DNA from: JAAELZ01 sp965237995
GTDB taxonomy: Bacteria > Pseudomonadota > Gammaproteobacteria > Arenicellales > Poriferihabitantaceae
Length of the DNA: 64,000 bases
Direction of reading: 5' to 3'
Assembly: GCA_965237995.1 (NCBI GenBank)
Contig: CBDEGO010000004.1
Location: 124,001 to 188,000, forward strand
Below are positions 34,918 to 42,463 of this stretch, piece after piece (the first letter of the stretch is position 1; every line of letters begins with the position of its first letter). The translations under genes and the position numbers were made by a program. Below the pieces are notes generated by a model. It saw only the letters and a list, made by a program, of their open reading frames with translations. It made no database searches and was not told the DNA's origin.

Positions 34918-36360
34918 TTATTGATGCTCTACCCAGCCACTGACCGCCTTGACCTCTAAGAAGTCTTCTAAACCCCAAATGCCCCCTTCTCTGCCATTAC
35001 CAGACTGTTTGTAACCACCAAACGGAGACCCTGCACTGCGCCCTTCTCCGTTCATCTCCACCATACCAGAGCGCAAACGACGTGCTACACGTCGCGCTCT
35101 CGCGGAATCTTGGGTTTGCACATAATTGGTCAAACCATAATCAGTGTCATTAGCAATCTCGATCGCTTGTTCTTCCGTATCAAATGGCATTATCGTCAGC
35201 ACTGGACCAAATACTTCTTCGCGCGCTATTTGCATGTCATTATTAACGTCAGCAAAAACAGTGGGCTGGATGAAATACCCCTTGTTTAAGCCTTCGGGCC
35301 GACCTAAGCCGCCCGCCACCAATCGTGCACCCTCATCGATCCCTACACCAATAAGGTGCTGAATTTTGTTGTATTGTAACTCCGATACAACCGGACCAAT
35401 ATGCCGCCCTTCTTTTGATGCAACGTCCACTACGCATTGGCCTGCTGTTTCAATCGCAGTCTGTACCGCTTGGTCGTAGATAGATCGTTCAACCAACATA
35501 CGCGTGGGGGCATTGCATGATTGGCCTGTATTATTAAAGCAATGCAGTACACCGCGCTTGATGGCTTTTTCATCTGCATCGGCGAAAATTAAATTGGCGC
35601 CTTTACCACCCAACTCAAGGCTGACTCGCTTTACCGTATCCGCCGCGTTTTTACTAATCGCCGAACCCGCACGCGTAGAACCTGTAAATGAAATCATGTC
35701 AATATCAGAGTGGCCCGATAATTGTGTTCCAACCCCCAAGCCATCACCGTTGACCAAATTAAACACGCCAGCCGGAAAGCCAGCTTCGTGCATCATTTCC
35801 GCAAACAACATAGCAGACAATGGTGCAATTTCAGAAGGCTTTAAGATAACAGTACAGCCTACCGCTATCGAAGGCACCACCTTCAGTGCAATTTGATTCA
35901 TTGGCCAGTTCCATGGCGTAATCAAACCGCATACGCCGATTGGTTCGTACAAAATTCGGTCATTCGGCGCATGGTCACCCAGCATTTTATCTTCTTCAAA
36001 GGAGTTGAACGCTCGAATAAAATTGTTGATATGCCAAGTTCCACAACCTGCTTGTGAGGTCTTAGACATTGAAATAGGCGCTCCCATCTCTAACGAAATC
36101 GCCTCACCCATTTCATCAGATCGAGCTTGGTATACTTCTGCCAGTTTTTCTAACAATGCGACTCGCTCTACTTTCGGCGATTGACTCCACGAATCAAAGG
36201 CAGAGTTCGCCGCATGCACCGCAGCATCCGTGTCCTTCTGATCACCTAAAGAGATAACCGCACAGGCTTCTTCAGTCGATGGGTTAATGACTTCAAAATC
36301 GTTCGCAGTGGCTGGCGTCACCCACTGACCGTTTATATAAAAATTACGTTTATCTAACAC
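34918..36360 (-). CDS. NAD(P)-dependent aldehyde dehydrogenase
   Basis: A 480-residue ALDH of the usual length. Cofactor motif TPWNWPMNQIALKVVPSIAVG (start near 148), general-base glutamate E249 in LELGGKGANLIFADAD, and nucleophile C282 in NTGQSCNAPTR are all present, so it should be active. The C-terminal IAREEVFGPVLTIMPF and SPFGGYKQSGNGREGG strings are typical. The substrate aldehyde is not evident. A VOC-family gene lies upstream on the same strand (127-base gap), which may be coincidence. Confidence 0.93.
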   Translation of the reverse strand: MLDKRNFYINGQWVTPATANDFEVINPSTEEACAVISLGDQKDTDAAVHAANSAFDSWSQSPKVERVALLEKLAEVYQARSDEMGEAISLEMGAPISMSKTSQAGCGTWHINNFIRAFNSFEEDKMLGDHAPNDRILYEPIGVCGLITPWNWPMNQIALKVVPSIAVGCTVILKPSEIAPLSAMLFAEMMHEAGFPAGVFNLVNGDGLGVGTQLSGHSDIDMISFTGSTRAGSAISKNAADTVKRVSLELGGKGANLIFADADEKAIKRGVLHCFNNTGQSCNAPTRMLVERSIYDQAVQTAIETAGQCVVDVASKEGRHIGPVVSELQYNKIQHLIGVGIDEGARLVAGGLGRPEGLNKGYFIQPTVFADVNNDMQIAREEVFGPVLTIMPFDTEEQAIEIANDTDYGLTNYVQTQDSARARRVARRLRSGMVEMNGEGRSAGSPFGGYKQSGNGREGGIWGLEDFLEVKAVSGWVEHQ

Positions 36361-36487
36361 AGCATTTCCTACAAATTAAATATGAATAAAGTGAGTTGTA
36401 CAAAAAGCCCACACTACGTTTCAATGGGGTCAGTGCATTAAGCTTAAACCTATTTAGCATATATTGATCAGTTACAAGCGACAAAGA

Positions 36488-36889
36488 CTAATTTCCTGGC
36501 CACACAAATTCAATACGTATTCCGCTAGGGTCGTGACACATAAAGTGCTTTCTAGGCCCCGCACCCATGAACTCTGGCGCAAAGGCAATATCAACAAAAG
36601 GTTGGCTTTTCATTGTTTCATACAACGCTAGTAATTCATCTTCGGTAGCAAGCTCTAGCGCAAGATGATGTAAGCCAACGTTGGTTTTTCGATTAAATTC
36701 GGTCATTTCCTCTGAAGAATCCGCTTGCCAAAGAGTAAGACGTATTTTGCCGTCAGTGACACTGGTTCTGGGGTAGGCTTGATCAAACCCTGATTCTGTC
36801 CAGCCAAGCAAGTCAACAAAAAAGCTAGTTGATTGCTTCAGGTCTTTTACTGTTAATCCTAAATGATTGAGGCCTTGTGTGATTACCAT
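36488..36889 (-). CDS. VOC family (glyoxalase/dioxygenase fold) protein
   Basis: A 133-residue vicinal-oxygen-chelate protein. It starts with LNHLGLTVKDLKQSTSFFVDLLGW, the first beta-alpha-beta module with a metal histidine, and has GLHHLALELATEDELLALY and a final HDPSGIRIEFVW, giving further His and Glu ligands. Such small single-unit VOC proteins dimerise to act as glyoxalase-I-like, fosfomycin-resistance-like or ring-cleavage enzymes. Which one cannot be told. It is divergent from an MDR oxidoreductase gene. Confidence 0.83.
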   Translation of the reverse strand: MVITQGLNHLGLTVKDLKQSTSFFVDLLGWTESGFDQAYPRTSVTDGKIRLTLWQADSSEEMTEFNRKTNVGLHHLALELATEDELLALYETMKSQPFVDIAFAPEFMGAGPRKHFMCHDPSGIRIEFVWPGN

Positions 36890-36997
36890 AAGTTAATTTC
36901 TACGCGTATGTAAATTTCAAGCTGGCCAATGAGTGTATTCGCCAGTCACTGCAATAAATTTGATATAGTATCCATTCTAAATTTTCCGATTTCAAGT

Positions 36998-37978
36998 ATG
37001 AAGGTAATTTCTTATGAATCGTTTGGCAGCGCTGCTGACGTATTACACGTTTCTGATAAGGCGCTAGGCAACCCCGCAGACAACGAAGTACAGATTCAGT
37101 TAGTTAGCTCTGGCATCAACCCCTCCGATGTTAAAAAGAGAGCCGGACAACGCGGAGAATTTAACGATGAGTTTGTAATACCTCATAGCGATGGAGCGGG
37201 TGTCATCACCAAAGTTGGCCAGAATGTAAGTGAAAATCGCATAGGTGAGCGAGCATGGTTACATAGCGCTCAACATGGCCGGCATTGGGGAACTGCATGC
37301 GAAGCGATCAATATTAATTCTGCGCTGGCCAGCCCACTTAGTGATACGTGTAGCTTTGCGCAGGGCGCTTGTTTTGGTATCCCAATAATGACCGCGCATC
37401 GCTGTGTAAGCTTAGGGGAAGACATAAAAAACAGAAATGTGTTGGTGACGGGGGCATTCGGGCGCGTTGGATTTTACGCGGTACAAATCGCTAAACACTT
37501 CGGGGCTAATGTAATCGCGAGTTACGGCAATGTCGCTGACAAAGAAGCCTTGCTTGCAATTGGTGCAGATTATACAGTTTGTCATCGAGATGATGATTTC
37601 CCTAAGCAAATATCTGAATGCCTAGCAGGTGGGCTGCTCGACCACGTGGTTGAAGTGGAGTTTGGCGTAAATGTTCCAAAGTATGTGGACTTGCTTAATG
37701 ACTATGCAACGATTGCTTCATACGCTTCTGGAGTACAACCTGAACCCGCGATTCCTTTTTATGCGTTGATGTTTAAGAATGTGGCGATCAAGCCCGTATT
37801 CGTATATTCAATACCTGATCTGGCGATCAAGTTAGCCATTGAAGATATTAATCAATTAACTGCTTCTAATGCTATTCGCTTTCATTCTATTAAGGAATTT
37901 CGTCTAGATGAGGCGACACATGCCCACGAGTATATCGAACAAGGGGCAAGAGGCCATACCGTATTAGCGATTAGCTAA
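36998..37978 (+). CDS. MDR-family zinc-type alcohol dehydrogenase/quinone reductase
   Basis: A 326-residue medium-chain dehydrogenase/reductase. The start is set at the ATG at 36998, where the family sequence MKVISYESFG begins; an in-frame ATG at 36929 would add 23 atypical residues. The GroES-like domain has SSGINPSDVKKRAGQ and PHSDGAGVI, and the nucleotide domain VLVTGAFGRVGFYAVQIA (AxxGxG-like). Structural zinc cysteines are absent, so it resembles NADPH:quinone reductases (QOR) more than classical alcohol dehydrogenases. It ends in a terminator shared with the cpsB-type gene. Confidence 0.85.
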   Translation: MKVISYESFGSAADVLHVSDKALGNPADNEVQIQLVSSGINPSDVKKRAGQRGEFNDEFVIPHSDGAGVITKVGQNVSENRIGERAWLHSAQHGRHWGTACEAININSALASPLSDTCSFAQGACFGIPIMTAHRCVSLGEDIKNRNVLVTGAFGRVGFYAVQIAKHFGANVIASYGNVADKEALLAIGADYTVCHRDDDFPKQISECLAGGLLDHVVEVEFGVNVPKYVDLLNDYATIASYASGVQPEPAIPFYALMFKNVAIKPVFVYSIPDLAIKLAIEDINQLTASNAIRFHSIKEFRLDEATHAHEYIEQGARGHTVLAIS

Positions 37979-37994
37979 CGAGGCTCTTTTTATA

Positions 37995-38759
37995 TTACCA
38001 AAACCATTTACGTTTTGGTTTTTCTTTAAGTTCGATTGAGTGTAATTCTTCACCCAAAATAAGGCGATTTGGATTTTCAAGCGACAGTAAAGTAGCCACC
38101 TCATCACCCGCCCATTTGCGTATTGCTTCAACTCCTTTGCGCATATCTGGTGCGCGCATTTGTGTGCGGTGCGCATCGGTTGCGATGATGTGCACCCAAC
38201 CTTTTTTGACCCAATACCGACATACTTTTTGGATATCCTTACCAAACTCACCAGAACAACTCTGATTAGTCAGTTGAAATTTCCAACCTTCCTCAAACCA
38301 TTCGCCGAGCATATCGGGTTTGTTGGCAAGTGTCGCATTTCGCTCTGGATGTGCGATAACAGGTGTTATACCTTGGTAAAACACATTTTCAATGATCCCT
38401 TCTGAACCCGCAGGAATAGTATGTTTTGGTAGTTCAAGCAATGCCGCTTTTCTTTTATCTGCATAAGTAAGCGCCGTATTCTCAGAAAGTTGAGCAGGTA
38501 ACTCTGCCGCCACGTGCAGTTCAGAACCAGGTACCACTTTAAGTGGTATATTTTTTAACTCAAGCTGTGCTTTAAAAGCTTCGCAGGCTTTCAAAATTTC
38601 TCCTCGCATATTGGTATACATCCCATCGTTATGATGAGGCGTTAACACGGTATGCGTTATTCCACTAGCTACCGCCAGCTCGGCCATAGACAAAGCATAG
38701 TCGAGATCCTTTGCGCCATCATCAATACCCGGCAACATATGACAATGGCTATCAATCAT
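37995..38759 (-). CDS. CpsB/CapC-type PHP-family tyrosine phosphatase
   Basis: A 254-residue metal-dependent protein-tyrosine phosphatase of the PHP fold. The metal site begins with MIDSHCHMLPGIDDG, continues with THTVLTPHHND, and later HPERN and ATDAHRTQMRAPDM; these are the histidine and aspartate ligands of CpsB/YwqE enzymes. Such phosphatases dephosphorylate the tyrosine-rich tail of the polysaccharide autokinase, so the kinase at 42464-44788 is the natural partner. Most Gram-negative loci use a Wzb-type low-molecular-weight phosphatase instead. It overlaps the protease gene by 4 bases (ATGA) and is the last gene of the export operon. Confidence 0.9.
   Translation of the reverse strand: MIDSHCHMLPGIDDGAKDLDYALSMAELAVASGITHTVLTPHHNDGMYTNMRGEILKACEAFKAQLELKNIPLKVVPGSELHVAAELPAQLSENTALTYADKRKAALLELPKHTIPAGSEGIIENVFYQGITPVIAHPERNATLANKPDMLGEWFEEGWKFQLTNQSCSGEFGKDIQKVCRYWVKKGWVHIIATDAHRTQMRAPDMRKGVEAIRKWAGDEVATLLSLENPNRLILGEELHSIELKEKPKRKWFW
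37997..38024 (+). terminator. Terminator after the MDR oxidoreductase gene
   Basis: ACCAAAAC (37997-38004) pairs with GTTTTGGT (38012-38019), followed by TTTTC on the plus strand. It lies inside the last codons of the convergent phosphatase gene, 19 bases after the oxidoreductase stop, and has the form of a plus-strand intrinsic terminator. Confidence 0.55.
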
Positions 38760-39574
38760 TTACTTCCCTCTGCAGTGTTCTGTTCATGTCGTGCATTGTA
38801 CACCTGAATCACTTTTTCAATTGGCACTGCAAAAGACACGCCTTGGTTGGCCCCAACCGTACTAATAATTCGAGAGATAATGCCTAACAACTTACCTTCA
38901 TGACTAAATAGTGGCCCCCCTGAATTGCCGGGATTAACCGCTATGTCACTTTGTATGGCTACAATACCATTTAGGACGTTATTACGGCTCCCTACCGAAC
39001 TGACGACCCCACTACTAACGCTATATTGATAACCGAATGGGGCACCGATAGTAAAGGCTGACTGACCTGCCTTTACTTCTGATAAATTGCTAAACGCGGG
39101 GACATCAAGGCTATTAGCCTTTAATTTCAGAATGACTACGTCGCTCTTTTCATCGTAAGCGACTATACGTCCACTATATTTTTTACCTTTATATAGCGAG
39201 ACTTCTATCTTTTTTGCATTCTTTATCAAATGCAGGCTAGACGCCACTAGTCCGTTTGAACTGATGACGACTCCCGACCCTGTTCGATTGTTATCGGTAG
39301 CATCCTCGTTCTCAAGAATATCGTTATAAAATTCTTTAATTGAGCTGTTTTCTAGGTCTTTTGGTAATGTAAGGATTCCATCGTTCCTGTCTCTTTTTTT
39401 AGTCTTCTTCGACTCAACAGCTATAACGACTACGGAACCAATGGAACGCTCTACTATCTCTTCAAGATTTTGTTCATGCGCTAAGGCAAAAGGTAAGCTA
39501 ACTAATAAAGGTAAAAATATAAATGCATTAAGCCCTCTAAAAAAACGTGAATATTTATAGATGACTAGCCTCAC
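38756..39574 (-). CDS. Exported trypsin-like (HtrA-type) serine protease without PDZ
   Basis: A 272-residue S1C-type protease. An N-terminal hydrophobic stretch (about 15-32, ending FALAH) is a signal peptide or anchor. The catalytic triad is H115 in ASSLHLIKNA, D145 in EKSDVVILK and S218 in NPGNSGGPLF; the oxyanion region is intact. There is no PDZ domain, unlike DegP or DegS, since the chain ends soon after the protease core. It starts at a GTG immediately after the stop of the J-domain gene and overlaps the phosphatase gene by 4 bases. A role in processing or quality control of the polysaccharide export machinery is inferred from the operon. Confidence 0.88.
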   Translation of the reverse strand: MRLVIYKYSRFFRGLNAFIFLPLLVSLPFALAHEQNLEEIVERSIGSVVVIAVESKKTKKRDRNDGILTLPKDLENSSIKEFYNDILENEDATDNNRTGSGVVISSNGLVASSLHLIKNAKKIEVSLYKGKKYSGRIVAYDEKSDVVILKLKANSLDVPAFSNLSEVKAGQSAFTIGAPFGYQYSVSSGVVSSVGSRNNVLNGIVAIQSDIAVNPGNSGGPLFSHEGKLLGIISRIISTVGANQGVSFAVPIEKVIQVYNARHEQNTAEGSK

Positions 39575-41152
39575 TTACTTGCCACGAATAGCAACAATTA
39601 AAGGCTTATTATTTATCAGTTTGAAATCAAATGTGAGTGGCCCATTGAATCGTTTTTTTGCCTTATTCTTATAGGCAAATCTAATGCTAGCTCGTCCCTT
39701 CACAGTAAAAATATTTCCACTAGAGATTGTTTCTTTTACCGTGAAATTATACTTGCGGTTAATCGAATCATCTAACCAACTTGAGTAGGTTTTTCGCAAA
39801 GCGGCTTTGGACACCAATTTATTATCCATGGTTATCGTGCCATTTACTTGTAGCAAAATTTTGTCTATATCATTTATATACATTCCATCTATATATTTTT
39901 TTAAGATGCCTAGAGCTGTATCTTTATCTAACACTTGGCTAGGAACGGCGCTCGTTGCATTAAACTTCGCCAAGGCCGCTTTGATTTTTGTTGCATTATC
40001 GGTATCAGACGCCTCAACATTTCGTTTTTCAACACCCACTTCTTTAGGGTTAACGCCTGCTTCTTTGGTTGCCAACGCCAAATTAAAAGAATCTGTAGTG
40101 TATTCTAACTTAGATTTGTCTAAAACTTCAGTAACCTCATCATTGCTTGCTACAGAGCGAACGGAAACCGTTAAATCATTGATGTTTTCAAACTTTTCTA
40201 GTTTAAAGTATTGTACTTCTCCTACTTGTTTACGAACTGTAGCTAATTTTTCTTTGGTTTTCGTAGTTTCACTCACTGATTCGTCGTAGCTCTGTTGGTA
40301 ATCTCTCGAGTATTTTGCGATAGCAGTTTCCAATTCAGTGGGCAAAGTGCTTTGTTTTTTATCAATGGCTATACGGCTGACTGCATTCACGTTCTCAAGC
40401 ATGTTTTCAGAGGGTAATACTTCCAGATCATCGGAGTCTTTTGCTACCTTATGGGCCTGTACCTCTTCTTCAAAACTACTAGCGATTAACGTATTTTCTG
40501 AATCCAGTGGCCGATTATTAATATAAGTGACTAATAAAAATAGGCATGATAAACCCGCTAAACCTATTAGTATCTTACGCTTAACTTGCTGGGCTGAGCC
40601 CATAAAGACTCTAGCTTTATTGGGGTGATGGCTAAATCCTGGCGACAGCCTAGTGGCAGGAGAAGGACGGTGCACTGGTTCAGAAGGGTATCTATCACGT
40701 GTAGCATTTAGCTTAGATGAGCCGGTTGATAGGTTACTCTGTACTTCTTTAATATTTGAAAACGCAGAATTTAGAGCTTCCGCACGACTTGCTAATCCAA
40801 GCTCAGTCGCCAAACCACGATCTGGATGGTACACTTGCATGAGACGTTTGTACCTTGATTTGACGATTCCTATATCGGTATTTCTAGGCAAACCCATATG
40901 CGCAAATGGTGAATCAGCCACACCACCGAACAGCATATCGTCTAAGGCATATAACGTATTATCTCTAGCTACTGATGGCGCGCTAAAAAAGCTTGAAAAT
41001 TCCTGCGTTAACCGCACCCCCACTTCAAACTCACGTCCAATAAGCCACTTTAGAACTTCATTAAATTGTTCAACGGATAAATTCGCAGGAAACTCACCTC
41101 TGCGAATAGATGCGCTAAACGCTTGAATCCAGTTTATATTATCTGTAGACAT
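39575..41152 (-). CDS. Membrane J-domain protein with C-terminal NTF2-like domain
   Basis: A 525-residue single-pass membrane protein. After an N-terminal helical region, a J-domain spans about residues 83-137: SPFAHMGLPRNTD, helix KSRYKRLMQVY and the diagnostic HPD at 109-111, enough to stimulate a DnaK-type Hsp70. A membrane helix follows at about 193-212 (ILIGLAGLSCLFLLVTYI). The region after it (215-400) is charged and poorly conserved in character. The C-terminal domain (about 408-525) looks like an NTF2/SnoaL-type fold, with GILKKYIDGMYINDIDKILL and a beta-rich end. Topology would put the J-domain in the cytoplasm and the NTF2-like domain in the periplasm. I know of no named family with this arrangement. 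Confidence 0.78.
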   Translation of the reverse strand: MSTDNINWIQAFSASIRRGEFPANLSVEQFNEVLKWLIGREFEVGVRLTQEFSSFFSAPSVARDNTLYALDDMLFGGVADSPFAHMGLPRNTDIGIVKSRYKRLMQVYHPDRGLATELGLASRAEALNSAFSNIKEVQSNLSTGSSKLNATRDRYPSEPVHRPSPATRLSPGFSHHPNKARVFMGSAQQVKRKILIGLAGLSCLFLLVTYINNRPLDSENTLIASSFEEEVQAHKVAKDSDDLEVLPSENMLENVNAVSRIAIDKKQSTLPTELETAIAKYSRDYQQSYDESVSETTKTKEKLATVRKQVGEVQYFKLEKFENINDLTVSVRSVASNDEVTEVLDKSKLEYTTDSFNLALATKEAGVNPKEVGVEKRNVEASDTDNATKIKAALAKFNATSAVPSQVLDKDTALGILKKYIDGMYINDIDKILLQVNGTITMDNKLVSKAALRKTYSSWLDDSINRKYNFTVKETISSGNIFTVKGRASIRFAYKNKAKKRFNGPLTFDFKLINNKPLIVAIRGK

Positions 41153-41161
41153 CGATGCGTG

Positions 41162-42418
41162 TCATTCTTGTACACGTTTTATTTCAAAATCATCCAACCA
41201 AATTTGCCCTGAAATGTTTTTATCTAACGCGTTGGTCTTGTTTCTCAGTAAACGGATATTAAGTAACGCGCTATCGTGTGGCATCGTTAGTTGGAGTTTA
41301 ATACGCTGCCAATCCCAAGAGCCTCTCTTAGCCTCAGTACGCGCACTGCTGTTTTTTTCGGCCCCAGAGGAATAGATTTGCAGGTAAGGATTCGAGCGAG
41401 TAGATATCGAATCCCCTTTCCAATACGCAGTAATTTCATAAGTACCATTGGGTTTGACCGGGACCGTAACTGACGGAGTATATAAGTTGATATTTTCTGA
41501 TCCATCTAATTTTACACTTAGGCTGTAGTCACCTTCTATTTTATTAGATGAGTCCCTATCTATAATACTTCCTTTTATCTTTTGGGCCTTCCAACCAAAA
41601 CCAAAATTCACTAATGCCGACTCAAAGCCATTGTTATAAATACGTTCGAACGGTGATACATCTCCCATTGTTTCTTCCCAAAACTGCATTGCTTCGTCAA
41701 CAAAGTTAGTCGAGACCAAGAAGTTAAAATAACTTGAAATTAGATATGGCTGTTTCACCTCTTCATGATTTTTTCCCAGTATCTGTTTCCAAACAACCGA
41801 TGCCAGCGGTTGATTTTTACTTCGAATGGCAAAGCTAATTACCTGATATAAATACTTATCCGTCTCTTCCTTTGATAACTCTATTGTTGGAAAGATCGAA
41901 GCTAATAATTTCTCGGGATCAGCCTGCAGTCGATAGCTCAGCGTTAATACTTTATTGACGTCATTCGGTTTAGCAATTAAATATGTTCTAATTAAACGAA
42001 AGTATTCATCGACGTTGCCCATTTTTAGCCAAAGCATCGCCAAATTCCATAAATGTTGTGCCCTTGTAGGTGCTAGTGTTTCGGCATGGTATGCATATTT
42101 TTCAGCCAGCATCTTATCACCGAGGCGAAGCTCAACTTTCGCTCGATTTAACCAATTCAACCCACTTAATGGTCGTGCGCTTGTTGCCTGTTTCGCGGCT
42201 TCCGCAACCAACGAAGAATCTACTTGTTGGCCTAGTAACCAACTTTCGACAAACGCTGTTTGCGGTTTATCAAAAAATGGGTTTAGTAGTCGAATCCAAC
42301 TATCTGCATGCTGCTTCTCCCATCTTCCTATCAGTGTTTGCTCAAGAAATGGCAAAGAACCACATAGGATAATCAGGGGAACTACAAATAGCACCCCAAT
42401 AAGGCGCAGAGCTTTCAT
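41162..42418 (-). CDS. Membrane-anchored TPR protein with carbohydrate-binding-like C-terminal domain
   Basis: A 418-residue protein. One membrane helix lies at about 4-24 (RLIGVLFVVPLIILCGSLPF), so the rest is probably periplasmic. Residues about 70-200 form tetratricopeptide-like helices (RLGDKMLAEKYAYHAETLAPT, HLWNLAMLWLKMGNVDEYF). From about 265 to the end the sequence is beta-rich, with EGDYSLSVKLDGSENINLYT, NGTYEITAYWKGDS and a final IWLDDFEI, the pattern of carbohydrate-binding jellyroll modules. The gap to the J-domain gene is 9 bases. It could guide or modify the nascent polysaccharide in the periplasm; this is inference. Confidence 0.72.
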   Translation of the reverse strand: MKALRLIGVLFVVPLIILCGSLPFLEQTLIGRWEKQHADSWIRLLNPFFDKPQTAFVESWLLGQQVDSSLVAEAAKQATSARPLSGLNWLNRAKVELRLGDKMLAEKYAYHAETLAPTRAQHLWNLAMLWLKMGNVDEYFRLIRTYLIAKPNDVNKVLTLSYRLQADPEKLLASIFPTIELSKEETDKYLYQVISFAIRSKNQPLASVVWKQILGKNHEEVKQPYLISSYFNFLVSTNFVDEAMQFWEETMGDVSPFERIYNNGFESALVNFGFGWKAQKIKGSIIDRDSSNKIEGDYSLSVKLDGSENINLYTPSVTVPVKPNGTYEITAYWKGDSISTRSNPYLQIYSSGAEKNSSARTEAKRGSWDWQRIKLQLTMPHDSALLNIRLLRNKTNALDKNISGQIWLDDFEIKRVQE

Positions 42419-42463
42419 AAGCCAATGCCACCTATTATCATTAACTAGTAAGTTTATTTCAGA

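Noticed and set aside
40653..41126. Long plus-strand ORF opposite the J-domain gene
   Set aside because: 157 codons but antisense to the coding J-domain with its HPD motif; no recognisable domain or ribosome-binding site.
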